DNA from: Bradyrhizobium sp. WSM1417
Lineage (GTDB): Bacteria; Pseudomonadota; Alphaproteobacteria; Rhizobiales; Xanthobacteraceae
Length of the DNA stretch: 64,000 nt
Reading direction: 5' to 3'
Assembly (NCBI RefSeq): GCF_000515415.1
Contig: NZ_KI911783.1
Span: 5,012,392 to 5,076,391, forward strand
Of this stretch, positions 17,403 through 26,328 are shown piece after piece. The notes under the pieces were generated by a model that was not told where the DNA came from, searched no databases, and was given only the letters and a program-made list of their open reading frames with translations. Position 1 is the first letter of the stretch. Each line of letters begins with the position of its first letter. The position numbers were made by a program, and so were the translations under genes.

Positions 17403-17822
17403 TCACCCGCGTTTCCGCGGAAACAGGCGGTCGCGGATATAGCGCGAGGTCGGCGTCAGGCGGATGCCGCGCGGCTTCTGCCAGACGGCGCGGTCGATCT
17501 CGTTCTTGTCGCCGATCGCGAGCCGGCCCTTGGCGCCCTTGGCGATGAAGATCGCGTCGCTCATCTTGCGGCCGGAGCGCTTGTTCCTGGCCGTCACTTC
17601 CTTCCAGAGGCTGATCCGGCCGAGCTTCAGCTTGGGCAGCTCTTCCTTGATCTCCCGCCGCAGGCAGTCCTTGTCGGACTCGCGCGCGCGCTTGCGGCCG
17701 CCCGGGAACATCCACAGGCCGTCCGACCGACGCCTGACCAACAATACCTTGCCGCGCTTGGCGGCAACCAGCTTGGAAGACTTCGCCATGTCCGCCGTAA
17801 TCGAAAACAGAATCGAGCCCAT
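17403..17822 (-). CDS. NUDIX hydrolase
   Basis: This 139-residue protein carries a Nudix box GGRKRARESDKDCLRREIKE, then EL, with the catalytic RExxEE intact; the usual Gly of the last position is Pro. The family hydrolyses nucleoside diphosphates linked to another moiety. Its substrate (nucleotide sugar, diphosphoinositol-like or damaged nucleotide) cannot be told. A second start at 17789 (MAKSSKLVAAKRGK) has a slightly better upstream context. A perfect palindrome sits immediately upstream. Confidence 0.75.
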   Translation of the reverse strand: MGSILFSITADMAKSSKLVAAKRGKVLLVRRRSDGLWMFPGGRKRARESDKDCLRREIKEELPKLKLGRISLWKEVTARNKRSGRKMSDAIFIAKGAKGRLAIGDKNEIDRAVWQKPRGIRLTPTSRYIRDRLFPRKRG

Positions 17823-17826
17823 GGTA

Positions 17827-17850
17827 ACTTGTCTAATCGGATAGACAAGT
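17827..17850. promoter_or_regulatory. palindromic operator-like site
   Basis: Two perfect 9-bp arms, ACTTGTCTA and TAGACAAGT, are separated by 6 bp. The site fills the gap between the AI-2E gene stop and the NUDIX start. Arms of this length and spacing are typical of dimeric TetR- or GntR-type repressor sites; lack of a T-run speaks against a terminator. Confidence 0.5.
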
Positions 17851-18953
17851 CAGCCCTCGCCCGCCGCTGTCCCCGCCCTCGACCCCGCCTCTGCCCGGTC
17901 CTCCGTCCTGATCCAGGCCATCATCATCTCCCAGGCCACCGACAGGATGATCGGGCCGATGAACAGGCCGACGATGCCGTGGGCGAGCGTGCCGCCGATC
18001 ACGCCGACGAAGATGACGATGGTCGGCGTGGTCAGACCGCGCCCCATCACCAGCGGCTTCAACATGGTGTCGAGGAAGCCGACGACGACGAGAAACACGG
18101 TGAGCAGCAGCGCGGTGGTGACGTCCTTGGCGGTCCAGATCCAGATGATCACCGGCAGCAGCACCAGGAAGGCGCCGATCTGCACGATCGAGAGCAGCAG
18201 CACGATGAAGGCCAGCAGGCCTGCGCTCGGCACGGCGGCAAGCTTGAAGCCGATGCCGGCGAGCAATGCCTGCACGATCGCGACGCCGATCACGCCTTGC
18301 GCCACGGCACGGATGGTCGCGCCCGCGAGTCCCAGGAAATGCTCGCTCTGTTCGGGCACGATGCGAAACAGGAAGCCGCGGCCGGCCGCAACCAGCCTCG
18401 GCCCGTGCGGAAACAGGAAGCCGGCCACGAACACCGAGACCAGGAACTGGAGCGTGCCGACGCCGGCGTCACCCGCGAGCCCAAGCAACGGTCCCGCCAG
18501 CGGCTGGAGATACGGCGCCACCTCGCGCAGCACCGCGCGGATGTTGTTGTAGGCCTGCTCCCAGAGGTCGAATAGCCATGGGCCAACGACCGGCCACGAC
18601 TTCAGCTGCTCCGGCGCCGATTGAAGCGCGAGGTCGCCGGTGCCGAGCTGGTGCGCCAGTTCGCGCACGCCGTCTACTGCGCTGATGCCGAGCCAGGTCG
18701 CAGGACCGATGACGATGCCGAGCGTGATCAGGGTCAGGATCGCCGCTGCGGTCTTGGGCCGGCCACCGAGGATCTTGGCGACCCAGCTGAAGGCCGGGTA
18801 GAACGCGACAGCGAGCACACCGCTCCAGGCAAGGATCGGCACGAAGGGGCGGATGATCAGGAAGGTCCAGATGATCAACAGGCCGAGCAGGCCGACGCGG
18901 ATCACGAGCTGGATGATGTCCTCGCCCGTCAGGAGCTGACGCAGACTTTTCAC
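17850..18953 (-). CDS. AI-2E family transporter (PerM/UPF0118)
   Basis: I prefer GTG 18953 (VKSLRQLLTGED, GGAAA upstream; 367 residues) over TTG 19037. There are about eight hydrophobic helices in the family's 3+5 arrangement, with a long soluble loop after the third. The conserved C-terminal region LKPLVMGRGLTTPTIVIF, then GVIGG, is characteristic. The family exports AI-2-like signals or small solutes, or acts as Na+/H+ antiporters; the substrate here is unknown. An Ala/Gly tail ends the protein. Confidence 0.85.
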   Translation of the reverse strand: MKSLRQLLTGEDIIQLVIRVGLLGLLIIWTFLIIRPFVPILAWSGVLAVAFYPAFSWVAKILGGRPKTAAAILTLITLGIVIGPATWLGISAVDGVRELAHQLGTGDLALQSAPEQLKSWPVVGPWLFDLWEQAYNNIRAVLREVAPYLQPLAGPLLGLAGDAGVGTLQFLVSVFVAGFLFPHGPRLVAAGRGFLFRIVPEQSEHFLGLAGATIRAVAQGVIGVAIVQALLAGIGFKLAAVPSAGLLAFIVLLLSIVQIGAFLVLLPVIIWIWTAKDVTTALLLTVFLVVVGFLDTMLKPLVMGRGLTTPTIVIFVGVIGGTLAHGIVGLFIGPIILSVAWEMMMAWIRTEDRAEAGSRAGTAAGEG

Positions 18954-19183
18954 GGGCACGGCTTTCCTTGCGGCATTGACGCGGGTTCCGGCACTTGCGC
19001 GGCCCAGCGTTATTGCCAGCCGCGCCCCCGGCGTCAAGGCGAGGCGGATCCGAGCCCGGAGCGGGCTCTGTTGCCGACGGATTGGCTAACGGTGATTAAC
19101 CGGATTTCGGCCGACCGGTTTACGCCGTTGCAAAGGCGCGCACCTAGGCTTCCACCGAAGTCCCCCAAACCACTTTCGGTGCA

Positions 19184-19411
19184 ATGGCCAATACCATCTG
19201 GACGATCGAAGAATTCACCTGCCCGGGTTGCAGCATGAACTACACCGCGACAAGGGAGGAGCACGCCGAAGCGCATTCCGGCAGCTTCAAGTGCAGCATC
19301 TGCAGCGGCGTGGTGCACACCTGGTCCGGCAAGCACCATTTCTTCGGATGGGAAGCGGTGAAGACCAAGCCACTCGTTTTCGGTAGGCGCTGGGCCGGAG
19401 CCGGATGGTAG
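19184..19411 (+). CDS. small zinc-ribbon-like protein
   Basis: The product has 75 residues. CPGC at about 13-16 and CSIC at about 37-40 form a likely zinc site; the C-terminal half is aromatic (HHFFGWEAV). Similar stand-alone short proteins are frequent in rhizobia. Function unknown. Confidence 0.6.
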   Translation: MANTIWTIEEFTCPGCSMNYTATREEHAEAHSGSFKCSICSGVVHTWSGKHHFFGWEAVKTKPLVFGRRWAGAGW

Positions 19412-19529
19412 GCTGCTTGCAGCGGAGCCAGACCAGCTACTCCCGTCAACGCTGCCTGCCCGAACTGCGGCTTCTGCTACTCTGCGGCACCGGTTAAACT
19501 CCCCGCCCCGCAACTGAAGCCGATACGCA

Positions 19530-21575
19530 ATGACCGCAGCTTTCGTTCCCCAGATCGCCGTTTACCGCACCTGGCTCGCCGAACGGCGCGGCCTCACCTT
19601 CGCCAGCTACGAGGACATGCGGCAATGGTCGGTGCGCGATCTCGACGGCTTCTGGCACAGCATCTGGGACTATTACGATCTGCAATCGCCAACGCCGTTT
19701 GCGGCCGTGATCACCGAGCGCAAGATGCCCGGTGCGGTCTGGTTTCCCGGCGCGCAGGTGAATTATGCCCGGCAGGTGTTCCGCCATGTGGAGGCGGCCG
19801 ACGCGGCCGGCCTGCCCGCGATCGTCAGCTGCGGCGAGGACGGCAGGCTTTGCGAGACGAGCTGGCCGGAGCTGCGGCGCAAGGCGGCCGCCCTCGCGCT
19901 GCATCTGAAAGAAAAAGGCATCAGGCCCGGCGACCGCGTCGCCGCCTATCTGCCCAACATCCCCGAGACCATCATCGCACTCCTGGCGAGCGCCAGCATC
20001 GGCGCGGTCTGGAGCGTGTGCGCGCCCGATATGGCCGCGCCCGCCGTGATCGACCGCTTCAAGCAGATCGAACCGAAAGTGCTGATCGCCTGCGACGCAG
20101 TCACCTATGCCGGACGCCGGCACGATCGCAAAGACGTCCTCGCCGAGCTGCGGCGATCGCTGCCGACGGTCGAGCACGTCATTCTGCACAGCGAGGCCGC
20201 CGTCCCTGCAACGGCGGACGCCCTGCTCTCCGACATTGTCGCAACAACGGGCGCCGCGATCGACGCCTTCGAGCCGGCGTGGCTGCCGTTCGATCATCCG
20301 CTCTGGATCGTCTATTCCAGCGGCACCACCGGCCTGCCGAAACCGATCGTGCACGGCCATGGCGGCATCGTCATCGTGGTGCTGGCGCTGCTCGGATTGC
20401 ACAACGATCTCGGCTGCTCCTACCATGAGAACTCGTTCGGCGAGCGCTATCACTGGTACTCTTCGACGGGCTGGATCATGTGGAACAGCCAGGTCGGCGG
20501 CCTGCTCAGCGGCACCACCTGTTGCATCTTCGATGGCAGCCCCGGCGGCGCCAAGGACAAGCCGGACTGGACCACGCTGTGGCGCTTCGTCGCGCAATCC
20601 AAAGCAACCTTCTTCGGCGCGGGCGCCGCGTTCTTCGCGAGCTGCGCCAAGGCCGAGGTTGACCTCGCCGCCGGCGATCTCTCACAGCTTCGTTGTCTCG
20701 GCTCAACCGGCTCTCCGCTGAGCGCCGACACGCAAGCCTGGTTCAACGACCGCTTCGCGGCGCTCTCGAAGACCAACGGCAGCAAGGCGCAGGCCAATAT
20801 CTGGTGGGCCAACATTTCCGGCGGCACCGATTTCGCCGGCGCCTTCATTGGGGGAAATCGCGAACTGCCGCAGACGCCGGGTGCAATGCAGTGCCGTCTG
20901 CTGGGTGCCGCCGTGGAAGCCTTCGACGAACAGGGCCGCGCCGTCATCGGCGAGGTCGGCGAGCTCGTCTGCACCGAGCCGATGCCGTCGATGCCGCTCT
21001 ATTTCTGGAACGACAAGGGCGATGCGCGCTATCGCGCGAGCTATTTCGAGACCTATCCGGACAATTTCGACGGCAGCGGCCGCGGGCCGGTGTGGCGGCA
21101 CGGCGATTGGCTCAAGGTCGACCCGGACGGCTCCTGCATCATCTATGGCCGCAGCGATGCCACCATCAACCGGCATGGTCTGCGCATGGGCACGAGCGAA
21201 CTTTACTCGGCGATCGAGGCCTTGCCGGAGGTGCTGGATTCCCTCGTCGTCGATCTCGAATATCTCGGCCGTGACAGCTACATGCCGCTGTTCGTGGTGC
21301 TGCGCGAAGGCGTCGCCTTCGACGGCGCGATGCAGGCGAAGATCAACAAGGCGATCGAGGCGGGCCTCTCCCGCCGCTTCCTGCCGAATGAGATTTTTGC
21401 GGTCGCCGAGATTCCGCGCACGCTCTCGGGCAAGAAGCAGGAGCTGCCGATCAAGAAGCTGCTGCTCGGCCAGCCCGTCGAGAAGGTCATCAACCGGGAA
21501 GCGATGGGCAATCCCGCCTGCCTCGACTGGTATCTTGCCTTTGCACGCGACTATCTGGCGCGGAGGGGGACCTGA
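19530..21575 (+). CDS. aacS: acetoacetyl-CoA synthetase
   Basis: This 681-residue ANL-superfamily ligase has the AMP-binding motif YSSGTTGLPKPIVHGHGG and the C-terminal hinge and Lys motif region RTLSGKKQELPIKKLLLG. The length and N-terminal IWDYYDLQSPTPFAAVITE block match acetoacetate-CoA ligases (EC 6.2.1.16) better than acetyl-CoA synthetase. It activates acetoacetate, feeding ketone bodies or polyhydroxybutyrate breakdown products into acetyl-CoA. It stands alone with its own start. The gene name rests on family resemblance. Confidence 0.85.
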   Translation: MTAAFVPQIAVYRTWLAERRGLTFASYEDMRQWSVRDLDGFWHSIWDYYDLQSPTPFAAVITERKMPGAVWFPGAQVNYARQVFRHVEAADAAGLPAIVSCGEDGRLCETSWPELRRKAAALALHLKEKGIRPGDRVAAYLPNIPETIIALLASASIGAVWSVCAPDMAAPAVIDRFKQIEPKVLIACDAVTYAGRRHDRKDVLAELRRSLPTVEHVILHSEAAVPATADALLSDIVATTGAAIDAFEPAWLPFDHPLWIVYSSGTTGLPKPIVHGHGGIVIVVLALLGLHNDLGCSYHENSFGERYHWYSSTGWIMWNSQVGGLLSGTTCCIFDGSPGGAKDKPDWTTLWRFVAQSKATFFGAGAAFFASCAKAEVDLAAGDLSQLRCLGSTGSPLSADTQAWFNDRFAALSKTNGSKAQANIWWANISGGTDFAGAFIGGNRELPQTPGAMQCRLLGAAVEAFDEQGRAVIGEVGELVCTEPMPSMPLYFWNDKGDARYRASYFETYPDNFDGSGRGPVWRHGDWLKVDPDGSCIIYGRSDATINRHGLRMGTSELYSAIEALPEVLDSLVVDLEYLGRDSYMPLFVVLREGVAFDGAMQAKINKAIEAGLSRRFLPNEIFAVAEIPRTLSGKKQELPIKKLLLGQPVEKVINREAMGNPACLDWYLAFARDYLARRGT

Positions 21576-21668
21576 GGGGAAATCGCCCCAATTGCGCCGA
21601 TGCCGTTTGGACTCCGTTCACCGATCGCCGCTAGAGCAGGATGGATCTTCCGAAAACGAACGCGCGCC

Positions 21669-21971
21669 ATGGCCGACCTCAACGCCGTCCTCACCAGGCT
21701 CAACGACCGTCTGCTCCGCCTCGAGGGCGAGCTGTTCGTGCTGCGCTCGCTGGCCCGCGCGACGCTGACGGCGGGCGATGACCACGCGGCGCGAATGCGC
21801 AAGCTGGTCGAGGCCGCAAAGGTCGCGCTCGACGACGAGGCCACGCGCCCCCTCGACAAGCCGACGCGCAAATATGTCGATGCGGCGACCGCGCTGGTGG
21901 AGGAATTGCTGGTCGAGCCGACCCAGGCACGGCCGTTGTTCACCGTCATCGACGGCGGGCGGCGCGACTGA
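21669..21971 (+). CDS. hypothetical helical protein, 100 aa
   Basis: MADLNAVLTRLNDRLLRLEG starts a protein dominated by amphipathic helices, with a short basic stretch and a beta-like end (PLFTVIDGGRRD). No motif recognised. It converges with the next gene, 3 bp apart. Confidence 0.55.
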   Translation: MADLNAVLTRLNDRLLRLEGELFVLRSLARATLTAGDDHAARMRKLVEAAKVALDDEATRPLDKPTRKYVDAATALVEELLVEPTQARPLFTVIDGGRRD

Positions 21972-21974
21972 GCG

Positions 21975-22211
21975 TCAAACTGGCCGGCTATCGTCCGTCG
22001 CAGCGATATCGCCTGCCTTGAGCCGGCTGAGGCCGGCTTCGATGATCGCGATCTCCTCGTCGATCTGCCCGATCGGCAGGCTGAAGTCGTAGCCGGACCT
22101 GCTCTTCAGATCGACCGCAAGCCGCTGTCTGTGCATCATCAGCTCGTCGAGGCCGCGCCGGTTCTTCAGCCGGACATAGACGTCGACGATCTGCTCAATC
22201 GCGCTCGGCAT
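21975..22211 (-). CDS. hypothetical 78-aa protein
   Basis: The start MPSAIEQIVDVYVRLKNRRG is chosen over an upstream ATG (22247) whose extra 12 residues look non-coding. The protein is helical and charged (ELMMHRQRLAVDL; IGQIDEEIAIIEAGLSRL), like small cytoplasmic rhizobial proteins. Function unknown. Confidence 0.5.
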   Translation of the reverse strand: MPSAIEQIVDVYVRLKNRRGLDELMMHRQRLAVDLKSRSGYDFSLPIGQIDEEIAIIEAGLSRLKAGDIAATDDSRPV

Positions 22212-22547
22212 GAAATCGGTCCCGGCGAAACAGCCCGCACGGCGCACCCACGCCGGCGGGACAATCTCGGTGTCGCGGTACGCAATACAAATCCGCGACG
22301 GATTCGTCGATACGCCAAGCTGGTTGATATCATGTTACCGTCGGATGATTTCGTGATGGCCGAGCATGAAAAAGCCGCTGGCAATCACGCCAGCGGCCAT
22401 CCGGGTTCGAAAACGGATGCGGGTTGAAATGTCGCCAGCCCCGGTGGGTCCACCTTCTAACGGCAAATCCCGGATCTCTGTGTTAAAAACGAAACACAGG
22501 AACAGGCGTATCTCTAATCGCCGCCCGACCGTGGCGGCGTGGCACGG
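22212..22547. other. intergenic with two hairpins
   Basis: No gene seen. It holds a minus-strand terminator at 22369-22397 and a second hairpin, CTGTGTT/AACACAG, near 22479-22500. Both could belong to the transcript of the exported protein gene at 22548-22835. Confidence 0.4.
22369..22397 (-). terminator. intrinsic terminator
   Basis: On the minus strand a perfect 9-bp stem GCCGCTGGC/GCCAGCGGC with a 6-base loop is followed by TTTTT. It fits the end of the transcript from the minus-strand gene at 22548-22835. Confidence 0.7.
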
Positions 22548-22835
22548 CTAGTCTGTGACGCAGAAATATTTGCGCGGCAGCCTGCGGTAGGCGCTGTAGC
22601 GGTAATGCGGCCGGTACGCGTAGCCGCGATAAAGAGCCGGCGGCTCCTGGCCATAATAGGCGCCGTGATAGAAATTGATGACCGGCCCTTCCGCGCAACG
22701 ATAAGTGTCCCAGGTCGGGCCGATGAAGGGCGCCACACCAACCTCGGGCGGAACCACCGGATAGAGCGGACCGCCGGCGCGCGCTGGAGTGGTTGCGGCC
22801 AGCGCCGCGAGAAGGACAAACCACGCGCTTCGCAT
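22548..22835 (-). CDS. small exported Tyr/Pro-rich protein
   Basis: This 95-residue protein has a Sec signal (MRSAWFVLLAALAATTPARA). The mature part is rich in Tyr, Pro and Arg (YHGAYYGQEPPALYRGYAY) with Cys in YRCAEG and KYFCVTD. It resembles small periplasmic or surface proteins of Bradyrhizobium; function unknown. An ATG at 22859 is an alternative start. Confidence 0.6.
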   Translation of the reverse strand: MRSAWFVLLAALAATTPARAGGPLYPVVPPEVGVAPFIGPTWDTYRCAEGPVINFYHGAYYGQEPPALYRGYAYRPHYRYSAYRRLPRKYFCVTD

Positions 22836-23025
22836 GCGTTCGCTCCGAGCCGATGCCATACGCTCATGGAAGCACCGGACCGGCCGACGCCGCAATCGCG
22901 GAATTGATCGCGCACCCCTCGCCCGGTGCATTGTTGATAACCGGCGCAAACCCGGCGCGGGTGGTGACAGGACGTCCGGACGTGTTATCGGGAGATGACG
23001 CAGTTGCGAGACGGATCGGACACCC

Positions 23026-23613
23026 ATGCGCATTACCCTTGTCGGCTCCCGCCATTTCGGCGTGACCACCCTGAACATGCTCCGGGAGCACGGTGTCTCG
23101 ATCGTGCGGGTCGTGGTGGCCGACGCCGAGGATCGTCTCGCCGCGACAGCCAAGGCGGCGGGCATCGACGTCGTGGTCCAGGCCAATCCCAAGCTGGTGG
23201 TCGCCTCCGAGATCGCCCCCGACACCGACCTGATCGTCACCGCGCACAGCCACGCCCGGATCGGCAAGGACGCGCTCGAGGCCGCGAAGCTGGGCGGGAT
23301 CGGCTATCATCCCTCGCTGCTGCCGCGCCACCGCGGCAAGGCGGCCGTGGAATGGACTATCAAGGAAGGCGATCCGATCGCCGGCGGCACGATCTATCAC
23401 CTCGCCGACCGCATGGACGCCGGCGCCATCGCGGCCCAGGAGTGGTGCTTCGTCAAGAAGGGCGAGACCGCCCGGGAACTGTGGGAGCGCGCGCTCGCCC
23501 CGCTCGGGCTCAAATTGCTGGCCGACGTGATCGATTACGCCAAGGTCCACAAGGCGCTGCCGTCCAAGTCCCAGGACGAGCAGTTCGCGACCTCGGCGCC
23601 GAGCATTTCCTGA
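23026..23613 (+). CDS. formyltransferase-family protein (Fmt/PurN-like)
   Basis: The product has 195 residues. It contains a Rossmann-like start (MRITLVGSRHFGVTTLNMLR), the family hallmark IGYHPSLLPRHRGKAAVEW with the catalytic His and Asn replaced context, and the conserved Asp (DRMDAGAI). It is about the length of the catalytic domain alone and lacks the C-terminal domain of methionyl-tRNA formyltransferase. It probably transfers or hydrolyses a formyl group from a folate, or modifies a sugar; substrate unknown. Confidence 0.7.
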   Translation: MRITLVGSRHFGVTTLNMLREHGVSIVRVVVADAEDRLAATAKAAGIDVVVQANPKLVVASEIAPDTDLIVTAHSHARIGKDALEAAKLGGIGYHPSLLPRHRGKAAVEWTIKEGDPIAGGTIYHLADRMDAGAIAAQEWCFVKKGETARELWERALAPLGLKLLADVIDYAKVHKALPSKSQDEQFATSAPSIS

Positions 23614-23707
23614 GCCCCTTTCCTGAGTCGCTGTCCTGACGTTTACCCTTAACGTGAAGGGGCGTTGATTCTGCTTCGAAAATTGCAGCCGGAAACCCAA
23701 ATAAACC

Positions 23708-23730
23708 ATTGTTCCCACAGGAACAATTTT
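23708..23730 (+). terminator. intrinsic terminator
   Basis: Perfect 8-bp stem ATTGTTCC/GGAACAAT with a 4-base loop followed by TTT, about 95 bp after the formyltransferase-like gene. Confidence 0.55.
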
Positions 23731-23811
23731 CGATTTGGCACCGCACCAAATTTCCGTCACATTTGGCCCGAATAAGGGTCAGCATATCAGACAAATTCAA
23801 GGACGGATTTT

Positions 23812-24156
23812 ATGCGTTTTGCTCGCATTGCGGCGTTCTGTGCCGCTCCAGTTATCACCCTCGCCGCGCCCGCTTTCGCCCAGACTCCCTATGACGGCAA
23901 CTGGCAGGTCACCATCGTCACCAAGAGCGGTTCCTGCGAGCCGACCGCAAGCTCCTTGCTGACGGTTGCCGACGGCAAGATCACCGCGCCCGGCGCTAAC
24001 GTTTCCGGCACCATCGGCAGCGGGGGACTTGTGAAAGTTTCGATCAATGGTGCATATGCCAACGGTCAACTCAGCGGCAACGCCGGATCGGGAAAGTGGA
24101 ATGGAGCATCTGCAGGCATACCGTGCAGCGGGCGGTGGGAAGCATCGCGCCAATAG
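23812..24156 (+). CDS. exported hypothetical protein
   Basis: The product has 114 residues with a Sec signal (MRFARIAAFCAAPVITLAAP, cleavage after AFA). The mature domain is beta-rich (YDGNWQVTIVTKSGSCEPTA; GSGKWNGAS) with Cys in SGSCEP and IPCSGRW. It resembles small calycin-like or META-like periplasmic proteins. It is followed by a second exported beta-rich protein 7 bp later, so the two probably form an operon. Confidence 0.65.
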   Translation: MRFARIAAFCAAPVITLAAPAFAQTPYDGNWQVTIVTKSGSCEPTASSLLTVADGKITAPGANVSGTIGSGGLVKVSINGAYANGQLSGNAGSGKWNGASAGIPCSGRWEASRQ

Positions 24157-24163
24157 AAAAATC

Positions 24164-24646
24164 GTGACCAGCGGTCTGGGCCAGCGGCTCCTGATTGCGG
24201 CGGCCGTCATGTTTGCGGCCGGAATTGCCAGCTCGGAGAGCAAGGCCCAGTCGGGCCCGTTCGCCCCGCTGGCAGGCAGTTGGAGCGGCTCAGGCACGGT
24301 CACCCTGGATGACGGCTCGACCGAGCGGATCCGCTGCCGGGCCAAATACGCTCCGATCGGACCAACGATGGAGTTGTCTCTGACCTGCGCCAGCGACGCC
24401 TACAAGTTCAATCTCGGCGCCAACGTCAAGGCTGAAGGCAACGCCATCGCCGGCAGCTGGTCCGAGGCCAGCCGCAATATCAGCGGCTCCCTTTCGGGCC
24501 GCGGCGCCGGCGGAAATTATGAGCTGCTCGCCTCCGCTGCCGGCTTCAACGCCAACATCTCGCTGAAGACGTCCGGCAACAAGCAGAACGTTACGATGCG
24601 CGCCGACAGCCAGTTCCGCGGCGCCAACATCTCGCTGTCGCGCTAA
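24164..24646 (+). CDS. exported beta-rich hypothetical protein
   Basis: The product has 160 residues from GTG 24164 (ATG 24210 is possible). A hydrophobic signal (LLIAAAVMFAAGIASS) precedes a repeated beta motif, including LAGSWSGSGTVTLDDGSTER and AIAGSWSEASRNISGSLSG, with two Cys (IRCRAKY and LTCASD). I recall similar proteins in Bradyrhizobium. It is likely periplasmic or lipid-binding; function unknown. A strong terminator follows. Confidence 0.65.
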   Translation: MTSGLGQRLLIAAAVMFAAGIASSESKAQSGPFAPLAGSWSGSGTVTLDDGSTERIRCRAKYAPIGPTMELSLTCASDAYKFNLGANVKAEGNAIAGSWSEASRNISGSLSGRGAGGNYELLASAAGFNANISLKTSGNKQNVTMRADSQFRGANISLSR

Positions 24647-24670
24647 ACCGATACGAGTAGATTGACAATC

Positions 24671-24700
24671 GGCCCGGCGATCGCGCCGGGTCGATTTTTT
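24671..24700 (+). terminator. intrinsic terminator
   Basis: Stem CCCGGCG/CGCCGGG with a 4-base loop, then TCGATTTTTT. It terminates the two-gene exported-protein unit and touches the end of the convergent ridA-like gene. Confidence 0.8.
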
Positions 24701-25097
24701 ATGTGCCCGGCACGAACGCCGTGACCTCGATCTCGACCTTGGCCCGGTCGTCCACGAGGCCGCCGATGTAGAGCAAGGTCGAGGGCGGAAAATTGCGCCC
24801 CAGCGTTTCCTTCCAGGCCGCGCCGATGCCGGCCCCCGCGGCCTCATATTCGCTGCGGCTGGTCAGGTACCAGGTCAGGCGGACGATATGCTCGGGGCTG
24901 GCGCCGGCCTCGCCCAGGAGCTTGATGATCCGCTTCAGCGCGGTCCCGACCTGCGCTGCCATCTCAGGCGCGTAATTGCCGGTCTCGTCGCCGCCGGTCT
25001 GCCCGGCCAGCACCACCCAGCGGCCCGGCCCCTCGACCGCGACGCCATGGGAAAAGCCGCGCGGTTTTTTCCACTCGGCCGGCTGCAAGATGTGCAT
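24699..25097 (-). CDS. RidA family protein
   Basis: The product has 132 residues. Family landmarks are LAGQTGGDE in the first half, a long helix (AAQVGTALKRIIKLLGEAGA), WYLTSRSEY, and FPPSTLLYIGGLVDDRAKVE with the Arg that binds carboxylate in imine deaminases. RidA proteins hydrolyse reactive enamines/imines from PLP enzymes. Subfamily not resolved, and other Rid groups lack the deaminase activity. Confidence 0.85.
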   Translation of the reverse strand: MHILQPAEWKKPRGFSHGVAVEGPGRWVVLAGQTGGDETGNYAPEMAAQVGTALKRIIKLLGEAGASPEHIVRLTWYLTSRSEYEAAGAGIGAAWKETLGRNFPPSTLLYIGGLVDDRAKVEIEVTAFVPGT

Positions 25098-25248
25098 GAG
25101 CGAAGATCTCCCGATTTTTCTCGTTGTTCAGTGATGCCTTAGCACGCCGCCATGCATCGCTGCACCGGCAGATTTGGCCGTTGCAAACGGCGACGATGTC
25201 GCCGATACCGGCCCTCCCTCAGAACCCTCGCCTCCCAAACCTGCGCCG

Positions 25249-26124
25249 ATGAACACCACACCGTCCAAAACGATGGCTGCCCTGTGGATGGCGGGCTGGC
25301 TGTCGCTGATGCTGGTCATGGCGGTCGCCGGGCGCGAGACCACGCGCGAGCTGAATGTATTTCAGATCATGGAAGTGCGTTCGCTGATAGGCTTCCTGTT
25401 GCTTTCGCCGATCATCTATCGGGCCGGCGGCTTCAAGGTGCTCAGGACGTCGCGCCTGCCGCAGCACATCGGACGCAATTTGGTGCACTATGTTGCGCAG
25501 CTCGGCTGGTTCTTCGCGCTGACGCTGATCCCGATCGGACAGGTGGTGGCAATCGAGTTCACCATGCCGATCTGGACGGCGCTGCTCGCAGCGAGCCTCC
25601 TCTCCGAGCGCATGACGCCGTGGAAGATCGCCGCCATCGCGCTCGGCCTCTTCGGTGTGATCGTCATCGTCCGACCCGCCACCGGCGAGATCAATCCCGG
25701 TCAACTCATCGCACTCGGCGCCGCGATGGGCTTTGGCGTGTCCATGGTGCTCGTCAAATCGCTGACCCGCACCGAAAGTGCGCTATCGATCCTGTTCTGG
25801 ATGCTGGTGGTGCAATCGGTCGCGGGCCTGATTCCGACGCTGTTCGTCTGGACGTGGCCCTCCGCTTATGTCTGGGCATGGGTCGGCGTGATCGGCGTCT
25901 GCGGCACGTTTTCGCACTACTGCCTCGCCAGCGCGATGCGCTATGCGGATGCGACCATCGTCGTTCCCATGGACTTTCTGCGGGTTCCATTGACCGCGAC
26001 CGCTGGCTGGCTGCTGTATTCGGAGCGGCTTGACACCTGGACGGTGGTCGGCGCCGCGCTGATCCTGTTCGGCAATCTCCTGAATCTAAAGCCGGCTTCG
26101 CCGGTTCCCGCCCGCGCGCGCTGA
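25249..26124 (+). CDS. DMT-superfamily (EamA) transporter
   Basis: From ATG 25249 the protein has 291 residues; an in-frame TTG at 25174 gives an unlikely Pro-rich tail. There are about ten hydrophobic helices as two EamA repeats, each ending in a conserved pattern (LLSERMTPWKIAAIALGLFG; LLYSERLDTWTVVGAALILF). It probably exports metabolites across the inner membrane. Substrate unknown. Confidence 0.85.
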   Translation: MNTTPSKTMAALWMAGWLSLMLVMAVAGRETTRELNVFQIMEVRSLIGFLLLSPIIYRAGGFKVLRTSRLPQHIGRNLVHYVAQLGWFFALTLIPIGQVVAIEFTMPIWTALLAASLLSERMTPWKIAAIALGLFGVIVIVRPATGEINPGQLIALGAAMGFGVSMVLVKSLTRTESALSILFWMLVVQSVAGLIPTLFVWTWPSAYVWAWVGVIGVCGTFSHYCLASAMRYADATIVVPMDFLRVPLTATAGWLLYSERLDTWTVVGAALILFGNLLNLKPASPVPARAR

Positions 26125-26328
26125 ACCTCGCGCCGCCTCGCGCGACAAAACCAAGTGGCCGTGTGATTTGGATCACGTTGGAAGGGTATTCCATCGTGCA
26201 CATTCTGCCACACAGCAGCGGGTTGAACGCGACGAACTGCCGTTTTGGTGGCGCCGAGGCGGGCACTTCATGTAAGTTCGTTGCCAATTCGTTGCTGCCT
26301 GCAATTTCGATTCTGTTGGGGATTCCAG

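Noticed and set aside
22479..22500. Hairpin CTGTGTT/AACACAG as a small-RNA gene
   Set aside because: Weak stem with A-rich loop, no promoter or T-run in support.
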